From contig CANQGN010000066.1 of NCBI GenBank assembly GCA_947623215.1, positions 1-7,710 on the forward strand: DNA of 7,710 nucleotides. The letters are read 5' to 3'. Positions 5,998 through 7,710 of this stretch are shown piece after piece. Made by a program: the position numbers and the translations under genes. The notes beneath the pieces are model-generated. The model saw only the letters and a list, made by a program, of their open reading frames with translations. It was not told where the DNA came from and did not search any database. This DNA comes from an uncultured Clostridia bacterium. Its GTDB lineage: Bacteria > Bacillota > Clostridia > Oscillospirales > Acutalibacteraceae. Each line of letters begins with the position of its first letter. Within the stretch, counting starts at the first letter, position 1.

Positions 5998-7321
5998 TCG
6001 TTCTGCTACCGTGGTGGGCGCCGGGCTGGCGGGCTGCGAGGCCGCCTTTCAGCTGGCGCAGCGGGGGGTTATGGTAACGCTGGTAGAAATGAAGCCCCGC
6101 CAAAAAACCCCCGCCCACAAAAGCGATTGGTTTGGCGAGCTGGTATGCTCGAACTCGCTGAAAGCCGACCGACCCGAAACGGCGGCCGGGCTGTTAAAGG
6201 CCGAAATGCGGCTGCTCGGGTCGCTCTGCCTTACCGTGGCGGCCGGGTGCGCCGTACCGGCGGGGGGCGCGCTGGCGGTAGACCGCGAGGCCTTTGCCCG
6301 GGGACTGACGGAAGCTGTGACCACCCACCCGCTCATAACCGTGCGGTGTGAGGAGCAAACCGATTTACCGGCCGGGCCGTGTATCATCGCCACCGGCCCG
6401 CTTACATCAAACGCGCTGTATGACGCCCTCTCGGGGGCGCTTGGGGGGCAAACGCTGCATTTTTACGACGCCGCCGCCCCCATTGTAACGGCCGAAAGCA
6501 TTGACTTTACCCACGCTTTTTACGCTTCGCGCTACGGCCGGGGCGGGGAAGAGGATTATGTAAACTGCCCCATGAACCGCCCGGAGTACGAGGCCTTTTA
6601 CGAGGCGCTGGTAGCGGCCGAGCAGGCCCCGCTGCACGAGGCGGCGGGCGACCTGCCGGTTTATGAGGGGTGTATGCCGGTCGAAACGCTTGCCCGCCGG
6701 GGGGCAGACACCCTTCGCTACGGCCCCCTAAAGCCGGTGGGTCTGCGCGACCCCGCCACCGGTCACCGGCCGTGGGCGGTGGTGCAGCTGCGCAAAGAAG
6801 ACGCCTCCGGCAGCCGGTATAATCTGGTGGGCTTTCAAACCAACTTAAAGTTTGGCGAGCAGCGGCGGGTGTTCGGCATGATACCCGCCTTGCATAAAGC
6901 GGAGTACGTGCGCTATGGCGTCATGCACCGCAACACCTTTTTGGATTCCCCCCGCCTGCTGGCGGCAGATTTTAGCCTGCGCCGCCGCCCCGACTGCTTT
7001 TTTGCCGGGCAAATAACGGGGGTAGAGGGTTATATGGAATCGGCCGCCGCCGGGCTGTTTACCGGGCTGTCGCTCTTTTGTCGGCTTGCCGGGCGGGCGG
7101 CCCCCGCCCTGCCGCCGGAGAGTATGCTGGGGGCGCTTACCCATTACGTAACCGACGCCAGCGTAACCCGCTTTCAGCCCATGGGGGCGAGCATGGGTCT
7201 GCTGCCCCCGCTGCCGGAGCGCATCAAAGACAAAAAACAGCGGGGGGCCGCGCTTGCCGCCCGGTCGCTCTTGGCGTTGGAGGGAATGATACATGCAAAC
7301 GAGGATTTATTCCGGCTTTGA
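5990..7321 (+). CDS. trmFO: Methylenetetrahydrofolate-tRNA-(uracil-54-C5)-methyltransferase TrmFO
   Basis: TrmFO makes m5U54 (ribothymidine) in the tRNA T-loop, using 5,10-methylenetetrahydrofolate as carbon donor and FADH2 as reductant, unlike SAM-dependent TrmA. The 443-aa product begins with an FAD-binding Rossmann motif (VVGAGLAGCEAA, 8-19) and LVEMKP. Both cysteines known from B. subtilis TrmFO are present: Cys53 in GELVCSNSLK, and Cys228 in VYEGCMPVE, corresponding to the nucleophile Cys226. Other family blocks are QLRKEDASGSRYNLVGFQT, RVFGMIPALHKAEYVRYG, MHRNTF, FAGQITGVEGYMESAA and FQPMGASMGLLPPL. Length is typical (about 435-445 aa). The start ATG 5990 lies within the end of topA (8-nt overlap) behind GGAAGGG (5976-5982). 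Older names are gid and gidA-like; the short length and Cys pattern separate it from MnmG. Confidence 0.97.
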   Translation: MPNRSATVVGAGLAGCEAAFQLAQRGVMVTLVEMKPRQKTPAHKSDWFGELVCSNSLKADRPETAAGLLKAEMRLLGSLCLTVAAGCAVPAGGALAVDREAFARGLTEAVTTHPLITVRCEEQTDLPAGPCIIATGPLTSNALYDALSGALGGQTLHFYDAAAPIVTAESIDFTHAFYASRYGRGGEEDYVNCPMNRPEYEAFYEALVAAEQAPLHEAAGDLPVYEGCMPVETLARRGADTLRYGPLKPVGLRDPATGHRPWAVVQLRKEDASGSRYNLVGFQTNLKFGEQRRVFGMIPALHKAEYVRYGVMHRNTFLDSPRLLAADFSLRRRPDCFFAGQITGVEGYMESAAAGLFTGLSLFCRLAGRAAPALPPESMLGALTHYVTDASVTRFQPMGASMGLLPPLPERIKDKKQRGAALAARSLLALEGMIHANEDLFRL

Positions 7322-7710
7322 TGATGTTCCGCTGATCGCCCGGCTGCTCTGCGCGGGCGAGGTGGTGGCCATTCCTACCGAAACGGTTTACGGCCTTGCC
7401 GCAAACGGGCTGAATCCAGCCGCCGTGCGGGCCATTTTTCGGGTGAAAAACCGCCCGGCGGATAATCCGCTCATCTTACATATCGCCCGCCCGGAGCAGT
7501 GGGGGGCGCTGGTTCGGGGCATTCCCCCCGTGGCGGCGGCGCTGGCACGCGCTTTTTGGCCGGGGCCGCTTACGCTGGTGCTTCCCCGGTCTGATGTAGT
7601 GCCAAACGAAGTCACCGCCGGGGGCGACACCGTGGCGGTGCGCTGCCCCGCCCACCCTGCGGCGCAGGCCATTTTGGCGGCCTGCAACCTGCCGCTGGCC
7701 GCCCCCTCCG
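7293..7710 (+). CDS. tsaC: L-threonylcarbamoyladenylate synthase (TsaC/Sua5/YwlC family), 3' end outside window
   Basis: It makes threonylcarbamoyl-AMP from threonine, bicarbonate and ATP, the first step of t6A37 formation in ANN-decoding tRNAs. The reading frame stays open to the last base, giving 139 codons. The YrdC-type fold is clear: AIPTETVYGLAANGL (26-40), the KNRPADNPLILHI block with Lys52 and Arg54, FWPGPLTLVLP (88-98), and VAVRCPAHPAAQ...LPLAAPS (114-139), where the family continues as SAN just past the edge. The start ATG 7293 has GGAGGG (7279-7284) 8 nt upstream and lies 29 nt inside trmFO, so the two are probably coupled. Whether the protein is a short TsaC or a longer Sua5/YwlC with an extra C-terminal domain cannot be seen. 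The symbol stands for the family; ywlC may be the better Firmicutes name. Confidence 0.94.
   Translation, partial: MQTRIYSGFDDVPLIARLLCAGEVVAIPTETVYGLAANGLNPAAVRAIFRVKNRPADNPLILHIARPEQWGALVRGIPPVAAALARAFWPGPLTLVLPRSDVVPNEVTAGGDTVAVRCPAHPAAQAILAACNLPLAAPS

Overview
This is a chromosomal housekeeping segment from a GC-rich (by eye about 60%) low-GC-lineage Gram-positive, most likely a Clostridia member of the Ruminococcaceae/Oscillospiraceae type. The evidence is an infC-rpmI-rplT operon with a long Firmicutes-style attenuator leader, a dprA-topA-trmFO cluster (folate/FAD-dependent TrmFO is typical of Firmicutes), a DUF4364-type protein (a clostridial family), strong AGGAGG ribosome-binding sites and near-perfect sigma-A promoters. 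All genes lie on the + strand and coding density is high. I see no mobile element, CRISPR array, tRNA, rRNA or phage gene.

Layout: 1-354 is the 3' end of a DUF4364 family gene. Positions 355-631 are a regulatory region: an AT-rich upstream element, a consensus promoter (407-435), and a leader of about 190 nt with several hairpins ending in an intrinsic-terminator-like stem (568-604), which I read as an attenuator. Next come infC (IF3, with an AUU start at 632), rpmI (L35) and rplT (L20), closed by an intrinsic terminator (1752-1789). A SpoU/TrmH-type RNA 2'-O-methyltransferase begins directly at the end of that terminator's T-run. It overlaps dprA by 4 nt. topA follows after 24 nt and may also have its own promoter inside dprA. 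topA overlaps trmFO by 8 nt, and trmFO overlaps a threonylcarbamoyl-AMP synthase gene (TsaC/Sua5/YwlC) by 29 nt. The last gene runs off the window end.

Functionally the first operon makes an initiation factor and two 50S proteins, probably under feedback control at the leader (L20) and at the AUU start (IF3). The second group combines DNA topology and recombination (TopA, DprA) with RNA modification (SpoU methylase, TrmFO for m5U54, TsaC for t6A37). The overlaps imply co-transcription and translational coupling.

No unknown system is evident. The points worth a second look are the infC leader switch, the AUU start, two tryptophans in a usually charged IF3 motif, the methylase start fused to a terminator, a T-free tract encoding the DprA linker, a candidate internal topA promoter, and a split codon bias (TTT and ATT preferred, but TAC, AAC and GAC preferred) with very few GATC sites.
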